Below are positions 30,148 to 39,482 of a DNA stretch of 64,000 nucleotides, one piece after another. This stretch comes from Pseudomonas sp. LB-090624 (GTDB lineage Bacteria; Pseudomonadota; Gammaproteobacteria; Pseudomonadales; Pseudomonadaceae), in the NCBI RefSeq assembly GCF_003205205.1, contig NZ_QJRL01000002.1, positions 62,001 through 126,000 of the forward strand, given 5' to 3'. Both the position numbers and the translations under genes were made by a program. Below the pieces are notes generated by a model. That model ran no database searches, was not told where the DNA came from, and worked only from the letters and a program-made list of their open reading frames with translations. How positions within the stretch are numbered: position 1 is the stretch's first letter; the number at the start of each line of letters is the position of its first letter.

Positions 30148-31035
30148 GTGTCAAAAGGCATTGTTTCATCGGTCATGGCGTCCTGTCTGTTCGCTGTGAT
30201 GTACTTCTATACCTCCCTGCTCGAGCCACTCGATGGCGAAGAAATCTTCGGCTGGCGCACCCTCTTGACGCTGCCCTGCCTTACCCTGTTCATGCTCGTC
30301 TCGAAAGATTGGAAACGCGTCGCCGAGCTACTGGGGCGGGTTAGGCGCACGCCGGTGTTGTTGCTGGGGATGGTCGGCACTTCATGGCTGATGGGCGTGC
30401 AGCTGTGGCTGTTTCTCTGGGCGCCCCTGCACGGGCGCAGCCTGGAAGTGTCGATGGGCTATTTCCTGCTGCCGCTGGCCATGGTCCTGACCGGGCGACT
30501 GGTGTATGGGGAGCGCCTGTCGCGCCTGCAAAAGGTGGCCGTGGGCTGCGCTGCACTGGGCGTGGGGCACGAGCTGTACCAGAACGGCAGCTTTGCCTGG
30601 GAAACCTTGTTGGTGACGATCGGCTACCCGATCTACTTCGTGCTGCGGCGGCGTTGCCGCACCGACCACCTGGGTGGCCTGTGGTGCGACATGTGCCTGC
30701 TGCTGCCGTGGGCGCTGTACTTCGTCACCCAGGGCCCGCTTTCCGGTGCCGACCTGCAGGCACACCCTGGGCTCTATGCGCTGATCCCGATCCTTGGCGC
30801 GATCAGCGCCTCGGCCCTGATCGCCTACGTGCTGGCCAGCCGCATGCTGCCATTCAGCCTGTTCGGCCTGCTCAGCTACGTCGAGCCCGTGCTGCTGGTG
30901 GGCGTGGCGTTGCTGCTGGGCGAAACCATCGGCCCGGACCAGTGGCTGACCTATCTGCCGATCTGGGCCGCAGTGCTGGTGCTGGTCCTCGAGGGCTTCA
31001 GGCACCTGCTGCGTCAGCGTCGCCGGTCGGTATAA
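30148..31035 (+). CDS. RarD-like EamA/DMT family transporter
   Basis: A 295-residue inner-membrane protein with about ten predicted helices, matching RarD proteins of the drug/metabolite transporter superfamily. Recognisable parts are the early GWRTLLTLP segment, [23 protein letters not shown] and the C-terminal [19 protein letters not shown]. The start is GTG with GAGG upstream. RarD substrates are poorly known (chloramphenicol resistance is the historical link). The stop codon lies inside the convergent TerC-CBS gene (38-bp overlap). Confidence 0.85.
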   Translation: MSKGIVSSVMASCLFAVMYFYTSLLEPLDGEEIFGWRTLLTLPCLTLFMLVSKDWKRVAELLGRVRRTPVLLLGMVGTSWLMGVQLWLFLWAPLHGRSLEVSMGYFLLPLAMVLTGRLVYGERLSRLQKVAVGCAALGVGHELYQNGSFAWETLLVTIGYPIYFVLRRRCRTDHLGGLWCDMCLLLPWALYFVTQGPLSGADLQAHPGLYALIPILGAISASALIAYVLASRMLPFSLFGLLSYVEPVLLVGVALLLGETIGPDQWLTYLPIWAAVLVLVLEGFRHLLRQRRRSV

Positions 31036-32569
31036 GGCGCACCTGGCGCACCCGTCGCTCTTCAATCGCCTCCACGGTCAGCGTCCAGCCATTCCAGGCC
31101 AGCTGGTCGCCGACCATCGGCAGGCGATCGAGAAGGCTCATCACCAGCCCCGCAAGGGTCTGGTAGTCCTCGGTAGCACGGGCACAGAAGCCAGTACGTG
31201 CCTGCACCTGGCTCAGGTTCAACGCGCCACTGACCACAAAGCCAGCGCCCTCCTGAACAATGCCTGGGCCTTCCACTTCGCTGGCATCCGGCAGTTCACC
31301 GGCAATCGACTCGAGGATGTCGGTCATGGTCAGCAGGCCGGTGAAGTCACCAAATTCGTTGACCACAAAGGCGATGTGGGTCGACTGGCCGCGCATCTGC
31401 TCCAGCGCGTTGAGAATGCTGAAGCTCTCCAGCAGGTTCAGCGGCACCCGAGCCATGTCCTCCAGGTCGGGCTGACTGCCCGACAGCAATTCCTTGAGCA
31501 GCTCCTTCTTGTGCACGAAGCCCAACGGTTCATCGACCCGGCCATCGCGAATCAGCGGCAGGCGCGAATACGGCGAATTGGCCAAGGCCTGGGTGATGGC
31601 CTCTGCCGGCTGTGCGAGGTCGATCAGGTCAACCTCGGCACGTGCGGTCATCACCGTTCGAATTGGCCGCTCGGCCAGGTTCAGCACGCCACTGATCATT
31701 ACCCGTTCACGGCGGTCGAACAGCACCTGCTCCCCGCCACCTTCGACCAGGTCGGCGATTTCCTCGCCGACCTCGTCAGCCTCGACCCGACGGCCCCCCA
31801 GCAGGCGCAGCACGGCATGTGCAGTGCGTTCACGCAACGGCTTGTGCTGTTGCAGGCTGCGCTTGCGACGGGCGCGCGCCAGCTGGTTGAACAGCTCGAT
31901 GAGGATCGAGAAGCCGATGGCCGCGTACAGGTAACCTTTCGGGATATGGAAGCCCAGGCCTTCCGCCGTCAGGCTGAAACCGATCATCATCAGGAACCCC
32001 AGGCACAGCATGATCACTGTGGGGTGGGCGTTGACGAAGCGGGTCAGCGGCTTGCTGGCAACGATCATGATACCGATCGAGAAGATCACCGCGATCATCA
32101 TCACGGACAGCTCATCGACCATGCCCACCGCCGTGATCACGGCATCCAGCGAGAACACGGCATCCAGTACCACGATTTGGGCAACGATCGGCCAGAACGC
32201 GGCATGGCGCAGGGTACCACTGGCCTGGGTCACGTGACCTTCCAGCCGTTCGTGCAATTCCATGGTGGCCTTGAACAACAGGAACACGCCGCCGAACAGC
32301 ATGATCAGGTCACGGCCTGAGAAACTCTTGCCCAATACCTCGAACAACGGCGCGGTCAGGGTGACCATCCAGGAAATACTGGCCAACAGGCCCAGGCGCA
32401 TGATCAGCGCCAGGCTCAAGCCAATCACCCGCGCGCGGTCGCGCTGGTGTGGCGGCAACTTGTCGGCGAGGATGGCGATGAACACCAGGTTGTCGATACC
32501 CAGCACCAGCTCGAGGACGATAAGCGTCAGCAGGCCCAGCCAGGCCGTGGGGTCGGCTAGCCATTCCAT
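30998..32569 (-). CDS. TerC-like membrane protein with CBS and CorC domains
   Basis: A 523-residue protein that fuses an N-terminal TerC transmembrane domain (about 1-235, starting [20 protein letters not shown]) to a cytoplasmic pair of CBS domains (about 300-430; [18 protein letters not shown] and [19 protein letters not shown]). A C-terminal CorC/HlyC transporter-associated domain follows. Acidic residues in the helices ([18 protein letters not shown]) are those proposed to handle metal ions. Such proteins (YoaE/YegH type) are linked to metal or envelope homeostasis, often manganese, but the substrate of this form is not settled. Confidence 0.9.
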   Translation of the reverse strand: MEWLADPTAWLGLLTLIVLELVLGIDNLVFIAILADKLPPHQRDRARVIGLSLALIMRLGLLASISWMVTLTAPLFEVLGKSFSGRDLIMLFGGVFLLFKATMELHERLEGHVTQASGTLRHAAFWPIVAQIVVLDAVFSLDAVITAVGMVDELSVMMIAVIFSIGIMIVASKPLTRFVNAHPTVIMLCLGFLMMIGFSLTAEGLGFHIPKGYLYAAIGFSILIELFNQLARARRKRSLQQHKPLRERTAHAVLRLLGGRRVEADEVGEEIADLVEGGGEQVLFDRRERVMISGVLNLAERPIRTVMTARAEVDLIDLAQPAEAITQALANSPYSRLPLIRDGRVDEPLGFVHKKELLKELLSGSQPDLEDMARVPLNLLESFSILNALEQMRGQSTHIAFVVNEFGDFTGLLTMTDILESIAGELPDASEVEGPGIVQEGAGFVVSGALNLSQVQARTGFCARATEDYQTLAGLVMSLLDRLPMVGDQLAWNGWTLTVEAIEERRVRQVRLIPTGDADAAGA

Positions 32570-32983
32570 TAGCGGCTACTCACGAGGGAAACGTCACGGG
32601 GACGGGGGAAGGATGGCCAGAAAAGCCGAAGACTGGGGGGCTCCGCGAAGGTGCTCATATAGACCTTGATAACAGATTGGGACAGTGATGCTACAAGGAC
32701 AGCAGGTTGCTGTTGTAGCGCAAAACTATTACAAAACCTGTACCCCTCCATCGCCACCCCTCATTCATCGTCGCAGCGTTGCTGCCCGTTACGATTCAGA
32801 AGGTCAATCGTGACACTTCTTCCGTGCCTGCCTGTGTCACGCCATGGGGCCCTGCCGGCTCATTGAAACAATGACTGAGACAAACTGGCACTGACGTCGG
32901 GCGGGAGCAGGTACTTTTGTTCAATACATCAAAACGCAAGGCGCGCGAGGATAACGGCTCCCCACATCACCCGGATCTTCCTC
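32570..32983. other. 414-bp gap between TerC-CBS and LysE genes
   Basis: This is a divergent promoter region with no credible coding frame. It contains the small inverted repeat ACAGCA-GGT-TGCTGT at 32699-32713 and an AT-rich stretch near 32715-32740. TerC relatives elsewhere carry a manganese riboswitch in this position; I could not recognise one here. Confidence 0.5.
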
Positions 32984-33565
32984 ATGAGCCTATCCCTGTC
33001 CATGGCCGCCTTCGCCCTTGCGGCCTCTATCTCCCCCGGCCCGGTCAACATCGTCGCCCTTGGCAGCGGTGCCCGCCATGGCCTGCGCGCCAGCATGGCG
33101 CATGTGGCCGGTGCCACGCTGGGTTTCTGCCTGCTGCTGGTGCTGGTTGGGCTGGGCCTGCATCAATTGCTGCTGCGCTGGCCTTTGCTGGGCCTGATGT
33201 TGCACTGGGGCGGGGTGGCGTTTCTGCTGTATATGGCGTGGAAGCTGGCCAGTGACGACGGTAACCTGAACAACGCACAGCCCGGCCGACCCTCTTCAGC
33301 CTGGCACGGCGCAGCGATGCAGTGGCTCAACCCCAAAGCCTGGTTGGCAGCCGTTGCCGGGGTGGGCGCCTACACCGGCGGTGAACAGCACTTGCTGTGG
33401 CTGTTTACCTGGATCTATGGCCCAATCTGTTTCATCTCGGTGGCCTCCTGGGCCTGGGCCGGCAGCGTGATTCGCCAGTACCTGCACAACCCACATCACC
33501 TGCGCATGCTCAATCGGAGCCTGGCCGTGTTACTGGTCGCCAGCGCGGTTTACCTGGTGCTTTAA
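32984..33565 (+). CDS. LysE/RhtB family amino-acid exporter
   Basis: A 193-residue inner-membrane exporter with the hallmark N-terminal SISPGPVNIVALGSGARHG, six hydrophobic segments and the conserved QWLNPKAWL motif in the middle. Members export amino acids or related metabolites by proton antiport; the substrate cannot be told. The ribosome binding site is weak. The 3' end overlaps the convergent AraC gene by 36 bp, a pairing often seen when the regulator controls the exporter. Confidence 0.88.
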   Translation: MSLSLSMAAFALAASISPGPVNIVALGSGARHGLRASMAHVAGATLGFCLLLVLVGLGLHQLLLRWPLLGLMLHWGGVAFLLYMAWKLASDDGNLNNAQPGRPSSAWHGAAMQWLNPKAWLAAVAGVGAYTGGEQHLLWLFTWIYGPICFISVASWAWAGSVIRQYLHNPHHLRMLNRSLAVLLVASAVYLVL

Positions 33566-34378
33566 GGCATGCACGGCTTCTGCAGGAGCGCCCAAGCTAG
33601 CAACGGCATTTCTGTAATGCCCGGGTGTCGCCGCAAGGTGCTGTTTGAATGCCCGCTGCAGGTGTGCCTGATCAGCGAACCCCGCCTCCTGCGCAACCTC
33701 AGCAATCGCCCGGCCCTGGCGCAACTGCGCTCGGGCCAACTGCACGCGCTGGTCCAACAGGTAGCCATGCGGCGTCAGGCCGAAGCGTTGGCGAAAAGCA
33801 CGAATCAGGTAGGAACGGGACAGGCCGCAAGCCCCGCAGATGTCCTCGAGGCTGAGTGGGTCACTGCGATGGGCGCGTATAAAAGCTGCCGCCGCATCCA
33901 GCCGTGGGTTGCCCGCATCATGCACGGGGGCAAGATCGTCCAGTAACGCTGGCAACGCCTTGAACAGGGCCGCGAAACGGGCCTCGCGATCATGCAGGCA
34001 GGGATCGAGCAGGTCGGCAAAGGCCTGCAACAAGCGCTGGTACAACAACGCCGAGGTGCTGTAGGTCTGCCTCGGCAGGGCGAACGCCTGCGCCTGCAAC
34101 CACGGCAGGTCAACAAACAGCATCAGGTAGGACCACGGCTCCCCGGCAACAGGGTTGCAGGTATGTACGACGCCTGGATTCATCAGCACAGTGGTCCCCG
34201 CCGCCACTTCGACGCGCTGGTCACCATTCAGGTAGGTGCTGCGCCCACCCGTGATCACCCCGATTGAAAAGGACTCATGAGAGTGCGCGGCGTAGCAGAC
34301 CTGCCGCCCGTCCCCTACCCTTCGGGCTTCGACAAACGGCAACTCAGGGTCGCGCCAGAACCGTGATATTTCGATCAT
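33530..34378 (-). CDS. AraC-family regulator with N-terminal cupin
   Basis: A 282-residue regulator. The N-terminal cupin-type sensing domain (about 1-150) has HSHESFSIGVITGG and NPGVVHTCNP, and the C-terminal AraC DNA-binding domain has two helix-turn-helices (SLEDICGACGLSRSYLIRAF and IAEVAQEAGFADQAHLQRAF). AraC proteins of this layout often regulate a neighbouring LysE-type exporter in response to an amino acid. The convergent overlap with the exporter fits this but does not prove it. Confidence 0.88.
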   Translation of the reverse strand: MIEISRFWRDPELPFVEARRVGDGRQVCYAAHSHESFSIGVITGGRSTYLNGDQRVEVAAGTTVLMNPGVVHTCNPVAGEPWSYLMLFVDLPWLQAQAFALPRQTYSTSALLYQRLLQAFADLLDPCLHDREARFAALFKALPALLDDLAPVHDAGNPRLDAAAAFIRAHRSDPLSLEDICGACGLSRSYLIRAFRQRFGLTPHGYLLDQRVQLARAQLRQGRAIAEVAQEAGFADQAHLQRAFKQHLAATPGHYRNAVASLGAPAEAVHALKHQVNRAGDQ

Positions 34379-34422
34379 CCCATGCCCCGCCCGCCGCAGC
34401 CATGAGCGTGGATACTACACAC

Positions 34423-35541
34423 TTAACGCGGAAACAGGTCCAAGGTGCGCTCTACTTCCCCGATATCCACCCTGAAGCCATCCCCTTCCGGTACACCCAC
34501 CACGAAGCCGAAATGCTGGTTGTCCCGATCCGTCAGGTACTTGTAGTAGCTGACGAAGCGGTTCGGCGGCTGCAAGGTCAGCAGGCAGCCGCCGGGCTGT
34601 AGCACATTCACGCCATGCACCAACTGGCTACCCTCCACCCCGACGACCACCTTGGCCCCGGCGCAGGCCGCAACAATACTCGGCACATCGGATTTCAACG
34701 GGTTGACGATGCGAAAACCACGGGTGACCCGCAAGTGCTCGGCAAGCTCGAGCTCGTTGCGCAGCAGCCGCAGGTCACCATCACCACCGCGCAGCAGGAA
34801 CACCCCGGGGTGTGGCGCATGCGGCACATGCGACAACAGCTTGTCACCCATGGCCCGGTAGCGGGCATGCCGGCTGCGGTTGTTGCTCTGGTCATCGAAC
34901 AGCACCAGCTCGCGAAAGAACGCACTGCGCAGGCGCAGCGGCTTCATGTCCAGCCAGTCCTCATAGGCCGGCGCCTGGGTAAACAGCGGGTACCTGGCCG
35001 AGGGTGCGGTGGTCACGGGTATGCCTTCGTTACAGGCCAGTGCATAAGTCGGGCAATCCTCCATCAGCCAGGTGCCGAACCACGAATTGCCATTTTGCGT
35101 GCAGTAGATCGCCGCGCGGTCGATCTCGTGATCGACCGCAATGCTCGGAAAGGTACTCGGCTTCAGCGATAGCCAGTGACTGGCCTTGCCCTTGTACAGC
35201 GCCCCATCGACCAGCCACACATCCTTGATCAGGTAGCCGCGGGTCGGCCCTTGCAGCGTGCTGATGCCGCCTTCCATGGTGCGCGCAGGGTGCACATAGG
35301 GGTAGAAGCGCTTGCCCTCCCAGCCTGTCACCCGCTCCAGCTGGCCAGGCAAATAGATGGCCGGCGGCGACAGGGTGGTCTCGCCCGGGGCAATGTCCCA
35401 GCTTTTGCTGGCGATGCTCTTGAGATCGATGGCCGTGTTCTTGCCCAGCCGCTTGCGCGCCATGTAGCGGTAGGCGGCCAAGGTCCAGGTGTGCCGCCTG
35501 GCGGCGGACGATGCACTGAACTGCGAAATGTCGCCTCCCAT
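34423..35541 (-). CDS. GT61-family (DUF563) glycosyltransferase
   Basis: A 372-residue protein whose C-terminal half has the GT61/capsular polysaccharide signature, with GVFLLRGG, FRIVNPLKSDVPSIVAAC and the key GVEGSQLVHGVNVLQPG segment. The N-terminal part is less conserved. No signal peptide or membrane helix is seen. A GGGGGAG site precedes the ATG. It follows an acyltransferase-like gene after 73 bp on the same strand, and the two probably form a small surface-glycan modification unit. The sugar and acceptor are unknown. Confidence 0.78.
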   Translation of the reverse strand: MGGDISQFSASSAARRHTWTLAAYRYMARKRLGKNTAIDLKSIASKSWDIAPGETTLSPPAIYLPGQLERVTGWEGKRFYPYVHPARTMEGGISTLQGPTRGYLIKDVWLVDGALYKGKASHWLSLKPSTFPSIAVDHEIDRAAIYCTQNGNSWFGTWLMEDCPTYALACNEGIPVTTAPSARYPLFTQAPAYEDWLDMKPLRLRSAFFRELVLFDDQSNNRSRHARYRAMGDKLLSHVPHAPHPGVFLLRGGDGDLRLLRNELELAEHLRVTRGFRIVNPLKSDVPSIVAACAGAKVVVGVEGSQLVHGVNVLQPGGCLLTLQPPNRFVSYYKYLTDRDNQHFGFVVGVPEGDGFRVDIGEVERTLDLFPR

Positions 35542-35614
35542 GAAGCGCTCCCCCTTGATGACGAGGTGTGAAGCCTGGCGCCTGGCACCAGATCAAGGCC
35601 TCCCTGGCAACGAT

Positions 35615-36769
35615 TCAACTGCAGGTGACCCGCTGCATCGTGGGCGGTGACTGCAGGCTGGCGTAACGACTGCGCAGGTTCTCGACGAACGGCTCACCTG
35701 CACCGTTACCTCCGTAGAGGTAGATCTTGTGCAGGCCGCCGAAGACCATTTCGTGGTAACGGCTGGCCACTTCCTCGTCGCTCGGCCCCTCGGGCAAGCC
35801 CAGGTGCAACGTGAGCTTGTCGCCTTCCACCGCGAACATCGGCGTGTCCCAGAGAAACTTCGCCGTGCCGGTTTTGGGCAGGCGAACAAACAGATAGGCA
35901 TGGTTACCCAGCGAGTCGATATCGCCGCCGCGGCGGCGCTTCCATTTCAGCAGGCCATCGTCCGGGCGTGCGAGGCACAGGCCGATATCGTAATAGTCAA
36001 AACCCTGCTGCAGCGCCCATTCGAGGGCCATGTAGGTGGTAATCGAATTCACCTCGCGCAGCTTTTTGGCATCGCTGAACACCGCTTCGCAGTAGCCGAA
36101 ACGCAATGTGCTCCAATAACGCTTGCCAGCACGCACGACTTCGCAGCCGAGGTGGCAACCGATCACCTCGCCATCGACGGTAATCAGGTCGAGCCGACCA
36201 ACCTGCCTGGCGATGCGGAACACTTCTTCCGTGGGAAACTGTGCGGCATGGATGCCCTGCCTGGCGCTGGCGTAAGGGCGCAGCAGGGCGCGGTCCGCCA
36301 TGGCGATCTCTTCGTCCGAAAGGGCCTGGCGCATCTGGTACAACGGGCGGTTCTTGCGAATGCTGCGCCGCAGTTCGCTGTCGTAACGCGCGGTGATGTC
36401 TTCCAGCGAACGCCCCAGTGGTACCACCGCACTCAGGTAATGGGGCACTGACAACGCGCCGGTCGTGGGCATTTCGCTGATCAGCACCCTGTGATCGGCT
36501 GGCGCCGTGGAGCTTGCGCTGTCAACGATCGACGCACTCCCCTGACCCTTGCCGCCAATCAGCAGCTTGGCCATTTCGCGTTGCTGTTTCCTGCCGATGT
36601 AGACAATTTCGTAGGGGCTTTCCTGTTGCAGCCGGAACCTCGCCACTTCCCAGCGCCAAAAACAGGCACGCGCCATCACTTCACGCCCTTTGCTGGCCAG
36701 TTGCCTGATTTCGTATCGCATAGAGGGCGAGATGAATTTTCGCGCCGCTGCAGTCAAGGTCGCTTTCAT
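35615..36769 (-). CDS. FemAB/GNAT-like acyltransferase of a glycan unit
   Basis: A 384-residue protein with a GNAT-fold, FemAB/BioF2-like region. Supporting segments are the SELRRSIRKNRP acceptor region (about 130-145), TVDGEVIGCHLGCEV (about 205), and SITTYMALEWALQQGFDYYDIG (given here in part). The N-terminal 100 residues are not recognised. Such enzymes transfer aminoacyl or acyl groups to cell-wall or exopolysaccharide sugars. GAGGAATAA directly precedes the ATG. It is the first gene of a two-gene unit with the GT61 enzyme and is preceded by an unusually AT-rich promoter region. Confidence 0.65.
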   Translation of the reverse strand: MKATLTAAARKFISPSMRYEIRQLASKGREVMARACFWRWEVARFRLQQESPYEIVYIGRKQQREMAKLLIGGKGQGSASIVDSASSTAPADHRVLISEMPTTGALSVPHYLSAVVPLGRSLEDITARYDSELRRSIRKNRPLYQMRQALSDEEIAMADRALLRPYASARQGIHAAQFPTEEVFRIARQVGRLDLITVDGEVIGCHLGCEVVRAGKRYWSTLRFGYCEAVFSDAKKLREVNSITTYMALEWALQQGFDYYDIGLCLARPDDGLLKWKRRRGGDIDSLGNHAYLFVRLPKTGTAKFLWDTPMFAVEGDKLTLHLGLPEGPSDEEVASRYHEMVFGGLHKIYLYGGNGAGEPFVENLRSRYASLQSPPTMQRVTCS

Positions 36770-37221
36770 TTATTCCTCAACGTCCTTTTAAAGCCCTAAG
36801 GTCTACCGGAAAAAGAGAAAAACTCAGCAAGCGCACTTAACGCTTTGATAATGATCAACTAACCCAACACATTCATCTCACATCCAGTAACAATTTAAGA
36901 TGCCCGCAAACCCTTTGGCAAGCACACTTCACGGCCATTTTGAATACGTTTAATGGCGTCAAATTCCCTTCAACAATGTGTGCCTGGATAAGTTATTGCT
37001 ATAAACATGCCGCCCCCACAGCACCCTATTACAATTTCGCTATTTGCCCATTCATTTTGATTGCCCTTTTGCATAACGCACAGGCATGCATGGTGAACTC
37101 CCCGGAGGCACGGGGCGCGATCCTGAGCCAGACTGGTGTTTTTTCCGCAGGCGGTGCATGCTCCAGGCTGAAGCGATTCACCTGGACGTAAACCCGCCCT
37201 GTAATGTGAGGTGCAGTACCC
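36770..37221. other. AT-rich 452-bp divergent control region
   Basis: No credible gene. The stretch 36770-37080 is markedly AT-rich compared with the rest of the window, with many A/T tracts (for example CTTTTGCATAACG and AATTTAAGATG). This is the pattern of DNA bound by the H-NS-like proteins MvaT/TurA and fits silencing of the surface-glycan pair. The final 140 bp are GC-rich and lead to the dehydrogenase gene. Confidence 0.55.
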
Positions 37222-38841
37222 ATGGACCGTCTGCTCGATTCACTTTTCCCAAGCGCCGGGGACATCCCGGAAATCTGGCGCCTGGGGGCCCCGCTGGAAC
37301 AACGCGACTACCTGGTAAACGGAGAGCTCAGGCGCTGGGACGGCCCCTTGGCCACGGTACGCAGCCCGGTCTGGCTCAAGGGCGGCAGCGAAGAACACCA
37401 GGTGGTACTGGGCAGTGCCCCGCTGCTCGATGCCGACACTGCGCTGACCGCGCTGGATGCCGCCGTGCAAGCCTACGACAAGGGCCGCGGCGCCTGGCCG
37501 AACATGCGCGTGGCAGAGCGTATCCAGCACGTTGAAACCTTTCTCGCCCGCATGCGTGAACAGCGCCAGGCTGTAGTCAAGCTGCTGATGTGGGAGATTG
37601 GCAAGAACCTGAAGGACTCGGAAAAGGAATTCGACCGCACCTGCGACTACATCGTCGACACCATAAACGCGCTCAAGGACCTCGACCGCCGCTCCAGCCG
37701 TTTCGAACTGGAGCAGGGTACGCTTGGCCAGATTCGCCGCGCGCCATTAGGCGTGGCACTGTGCATGGGGCCGTACAACTACCCGCTCAACGAAACCTTC
37801 ACCACCTTGATTCCGGCGCTGATCATGGGCAACACCGTGGTGTTCAAGCCGGCCAAGTTCGGCGTGTTGCTGATCCGCCCGTTGCTGGAAGCATTCCGCG
37901 ACAGCTTCCCCCCGGGGGTGATCAACGTCATCTACGGCCGTGGCCGCGAAACCGTGAGCGCACTGATGGCCAGCGGCAAGGTGGATGTATTTGCCTTCAT
38001 TGGCACGCACAAGGCGGCCAGTGACCTGAAAAAACTGCACCCGCGCCCGCATCGCCTGCGCGCTGCGCTGGGCCTGGATGCGAAGAACCCAGGCATCGTG
38101 CTGCCTCAGGTCGACCTCGACAACGCCGTGGAGGAAGCCGTTACCGGGGCGCTGTCGTTCAATGGGCAGCGCTGCACGGCACTGAAGATCCTGTTCGTCC
38201 ACGAAGACGTGGTCGAGGCGTTCCTCGACAAATTCCAGCGCAAGCTCGCCGCGCTCAAACCGGGCATGCCGTGGGAACCTGGCGTGGCGCTGACACCGCT
38301 GCCCGAGCCCGGCAAGGTCGACTACCTCGACGGCCTGGTCACCGATGCAACGGCCAAAGGTGCTCGCGTACTGAACGAGGGTGGCGGGAGCAGCCGCGGC
38401 TCGTTCTTCTACCCGGCGTTGCTGTACCCGGTGAATCACAACATGCGCGTGTACCATGAAGAGCAGTTCGGCCCCCTGGTGCCGGTGGTGCCCTATCGCG
38501 ATCTGCAGACGGTGATCGATTATGTGCTGGACTCCGACTACGGCCAGCAACTGAGCCTGTTCGGCAACGACCCGGCAACCATTGGCAGCCTGGTCGACAT
38601 CTTTGCCAACCAGGTCGGGCGCATCAACATCAATGCCCAATGCCAGCGTGGCCCGGACACTTACCCGTTCAACGGCCGCAAGAACAGCGCCGAAGGCACC
38701 CTTTCGGTACATGACGCACTGCGCGTGTTCTCGATCCGCACCCTGGTCGCCACACGCTTCCAGGAAGCCAACAAGCAGCTGATCAGCGAGATCATCCGTA
38801 ATCGTGAGTCAACCTTCCTGACGACCGACTACATCTTCTGA
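37222..38841 (+). CDS. NADP-dependent glyceraldehyde-3-phosphate dehydrogenase-like aldehyde dehydrogenase (GapN type)
   Basis: A 539-residue ALDH-superfamily enzyme. The catalytic Cys lies in FNGQRCTALK, the general-base region near GLDAKNPGIV departs from the common ELGG motif, and GPYNYPLNETFTTLIPALIMGN lines the cofactor site (quoted here in part). Resemblance to non-phosphorylating GapN proteins is strongest. These oxidise glyceraldehyde 3-phosphate directly to 3-phosphoglycerate with NADP+, giving NADPH without ATP. Both ends are longer than in classic ALDHs. It stands alone; AGGTGCAG lies before the ATG. Confidence 0.78.
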   Translation: MDRLLDSLFPSAGDIPEIWRLGAPLEQRDYLVNGELRRWDGPLATVRSPVWLKGGSEEHQVVLGSAPLLDADTALTALDAAVQAYDKGRGAWPNMRVAERIQHVETFLARMREQRQAVVKLLMWEIGKNLKDSEKEFDRTCDYIVDTINALKDLDRRSSRFELEQGTLGQIRRAPLGVALCMGPYNYPLNETFTTLIPALIMGNTVVFKPAKFGVLLIRPLLEAFRDSFPPGVINVIYGRGRETVSALMASGKVDVFAFIGTHKAASDLKKLHPRPHRLRAALGLDAKNPGIVLPQVDLDNAVEEAVTGALSFNGQRCTALKILFVHEDVVEAFLDKFQRKLAALKPGMPWEPGVALTPLPEPGKVDYLDGLVTDATAKGARVLNEGGGSSRGSFFYPALLYPVNHNMRVYHEEQFGPLVPVVPYRDLQTVIDYVLDSDYGQQLSLFGNDPATIGSLVDIFANQVGRININAQCQRGPDTYPFNGRKNSAEGTLSVHDALRVFSIRTLVATRFQEANKQLISEIIRNRESTFLTTDYIF

Positions 38842-38913
38842 ACGCCGCGCTTATAGAGAATCGATCTAGTACCGCTGTCGATTTTCCCTCTGCGCAAACG
38901 ACTCTAAGCAACA

Positions 38914-38931
38914 GGGCGCCGGCCGGCGCCC
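38914..38931 (+). repeat. Perfect 18-bp palindrome before the VOC gene
   Basis: GGGCGCCGGCCGGCGCCC is a perfect 18-bp palindrome ending 7 bp before the AGGAG site (38939-38943) of the next gene. No T-run follows. A stem here could act as a weak terminator of the dehydrogenase gene or affect translation of the VOC gene. Confidence 0.5.
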
Positions 38932-38951
38932 TCTGCACAGGAGCGTCGAAC

Positions 38952-39419
38952 ATGGCAGCCAAACCCATCCCCGAAGGCCAGCATAGCCTCACCCCATACC
39001 TGGCCATCAATGATGCCGCCAAGGCCATCGAGTTCTACAAGCAGGCCTTTGGCGCGCAAGAGGTGTTCCGCCTTGACGGCCCCGGCGGGCGGGTGGGCCA
39101 CGCCGAGCTGAAAATAGGCGATTCATCGCTGATGCTGGGCGACCCCTGCGACATGGAGGGGGGCCTCACCGCCAGCCAGAAGCTCAGTGGCGCAGGCGTG
39201 GGCCTGCACCTGTATGTCGAAGATTGCGACAAGGTCTACGCCCAGGCACTGGCCGCTGGCGGTACCCAGTTGCACCCCCTTACCGACCAGTTCTATGGCG
39301 ACCGTAGCGGCACCCTGAAGGACCCGTTCGGCAATATCTGGTTCGTTTCCACCCACAAGGAGGACCTGACGCACGAGGAAATCCGCGCCCGTGCCGCGAA
39401 GATGTTTGGCGGCAACTGA
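38952..39419 (+). CDS. VOC-family (PhnB/glyoxalase-like) protein
   Basis: A 155-residue protein of the vicinal-oxygen-chelate superfamily, closest in style to PhnB-like proteins: LTPYLAINDAAKAIEFYKQA at the start, HAELKIGDSSLMLGD in the middle, and the final DPFGNIWFVSTH. These proteins bind a metal in paired beta-alpha modules and include glyoxalases, antibiotic-binding proteins and many members of unknown role. His/Glu ligands are present but the function cannot be fixed. The AGGAG site is good. Confidence 0.82.
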   Translation: MAAKPIPEGQHSLTPYLAINDAAKAIEFYKQAFGAQEVFRLDGPGGRVGHAELKIGDSSLMLGDPCDMEGGLTASQKLSGAGVGLHLYVEDCDKVYAQALAAGGTQLHPLTDQFYGDRSGTLKDPFGNIWFVSTHKEDLTHEEIRARAAKMFGGN

Positions 39420-39446
39420 GCGGCAAGTTGAAAGCGGCGCCACTTT

Positions 39447-39479
39447 GCTTGAAGCTTGGGGCTCGTAGCTTGGAGCTGC
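39447..39479 (+). repeat. AGCTTG short tandem-like repeat
   Basis: GCTTG, AGCTTG and AGCTTG copies at 39447, 39453 and 39467 form an irregular direct repeat of the kind scattered in pseudomonad intergenic DNA. It overlaps the upstream region of the next gene and includes no obvious promoter. Confidence 0.4.
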
Positions 39480-39482
39480 TTC

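Noticed and set aside
32570..32760. A yybP-ykoY manganese riboswitch ahead of the TerC-CBS gene
   Set aside because: TerC relatives can carry it, but I could not find the conserved loop elements or a convincing stem set in the leader.
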